A program made the translations under genes and the position numbers. A stretch of DNA of 5,399 nt from Methylobacterium sp. (lineage in GTDB: Bacteria; Pseudomonadota; Alphaproteobacteria; Rhizobiales; Beijerinckiaceae): NCBI GenBank assembly GCA_021154065.1, contig JAJKJG010000378.1, forward strand, positions 1 to 5,399, read 5' to 3'. The notes beneath the pieces are model-generated. The model ran no database searches, had not been told where the DNA came from, and saw only the letters and a program-made list of their open reading frames with translations. Position 1 is the stretch's first letter. Each line of letters begins with the position of its first letter. Positions 5,396-5,399 of this stretch are shown one piece after another.

Positions 5396-5399
5396 GCGC

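Noticed and set aside
1..5399. Search for tRNA, rRNA, CRISPR, insertion sequence, phage, toxin-antitoxin or defence genes
   Set aside because: No tRNA-like cloverleaf, spaced direct-repeat array, transposase or integrase motif, or paired small toxin-antitoxin frames could be seen. The gene content is ordinary transport, methylation and RNA-modification.

Overview
The window is GC-rich (about two thirds G+C by eye). Codon use, gene content and intergenic repeats look like an alphaproteobacterium, probably of the order Hyphomicrobiales (Rhizobiales). The supporting signs are a TctC/Bug-type periplasmic binding protein, a palindromic repeat of a kind I remember from Bradyrhizobium, Rhodopseudomonas and Methylobacterium relatives, an RluC-like pseudouridine synthase with the alphaproteobacterial HRLDKDTAG motif, a CtrA half-site and a strong scarcity of GANTC (the CcrM methylation site). 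I cannot name the genus from this window.

Layout, left to right. (1) Bases 1-148, minus strand: the 5' end of a Bug/TctC-family binding protein that runs off the left edge. (2) Bases 233-1165, plus strand: a class I SAM-dependent methyltransferase, divergent from (1). (3) Bases 1171-3681, minus strand: a compact three-gene operon for a polar amino-acid-type ABC importer, transcribed permease, then ATPase, then periplasmic binding protein. The binding protein ends only 5 bases from the convergent methyltransferase stop. (4) Bases 3682-3936: a non-coding interval between the divergent importer operon and pseudouridine synthase gene. It holds possible leader hairpins for the importer operon and a roughly 130-base mosaic repeat. 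(5) Bases 3937-5136, plus strand: an RluA/RluC-family pseudouridine synthase with a basic, low-complexity N-terminal extension whose DNA contains three stem-loops. (6) Bases 5137-5233: a short non-coding stretch with a CtrA-type half-site and a GANTC site. (7) Bases 5234-5395, plus strand: a small acidic protein of 53 residues with no family I recognise.

How the genes relate. The three importer genes form one functional unit: the binding protein captures a small polar solute in the periplasm, the permease (probably a homodimer) passes it through the inner membrane, and the ATPase drives transport. The partial Bug protein would serve a different kind of uptake system, for carboxylate-like ligands. 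The methyltransferase, pseudouridine synthase and small protein have no evident functional link to the importers.

I see no undescribed multi-gene system, phage, insertion sequence, CRISPR array or toxin-antitoxin pair. The points most worth a second look are the placement of the only two GANTC sites, the small acidic gene behind a CtrA/GANTC-bearing upstream region, the repeats around and inside the start of the pseudouridine synthase gene, and an Asp-to-Asn change at the expected ligand amino-group site of the binding protein.
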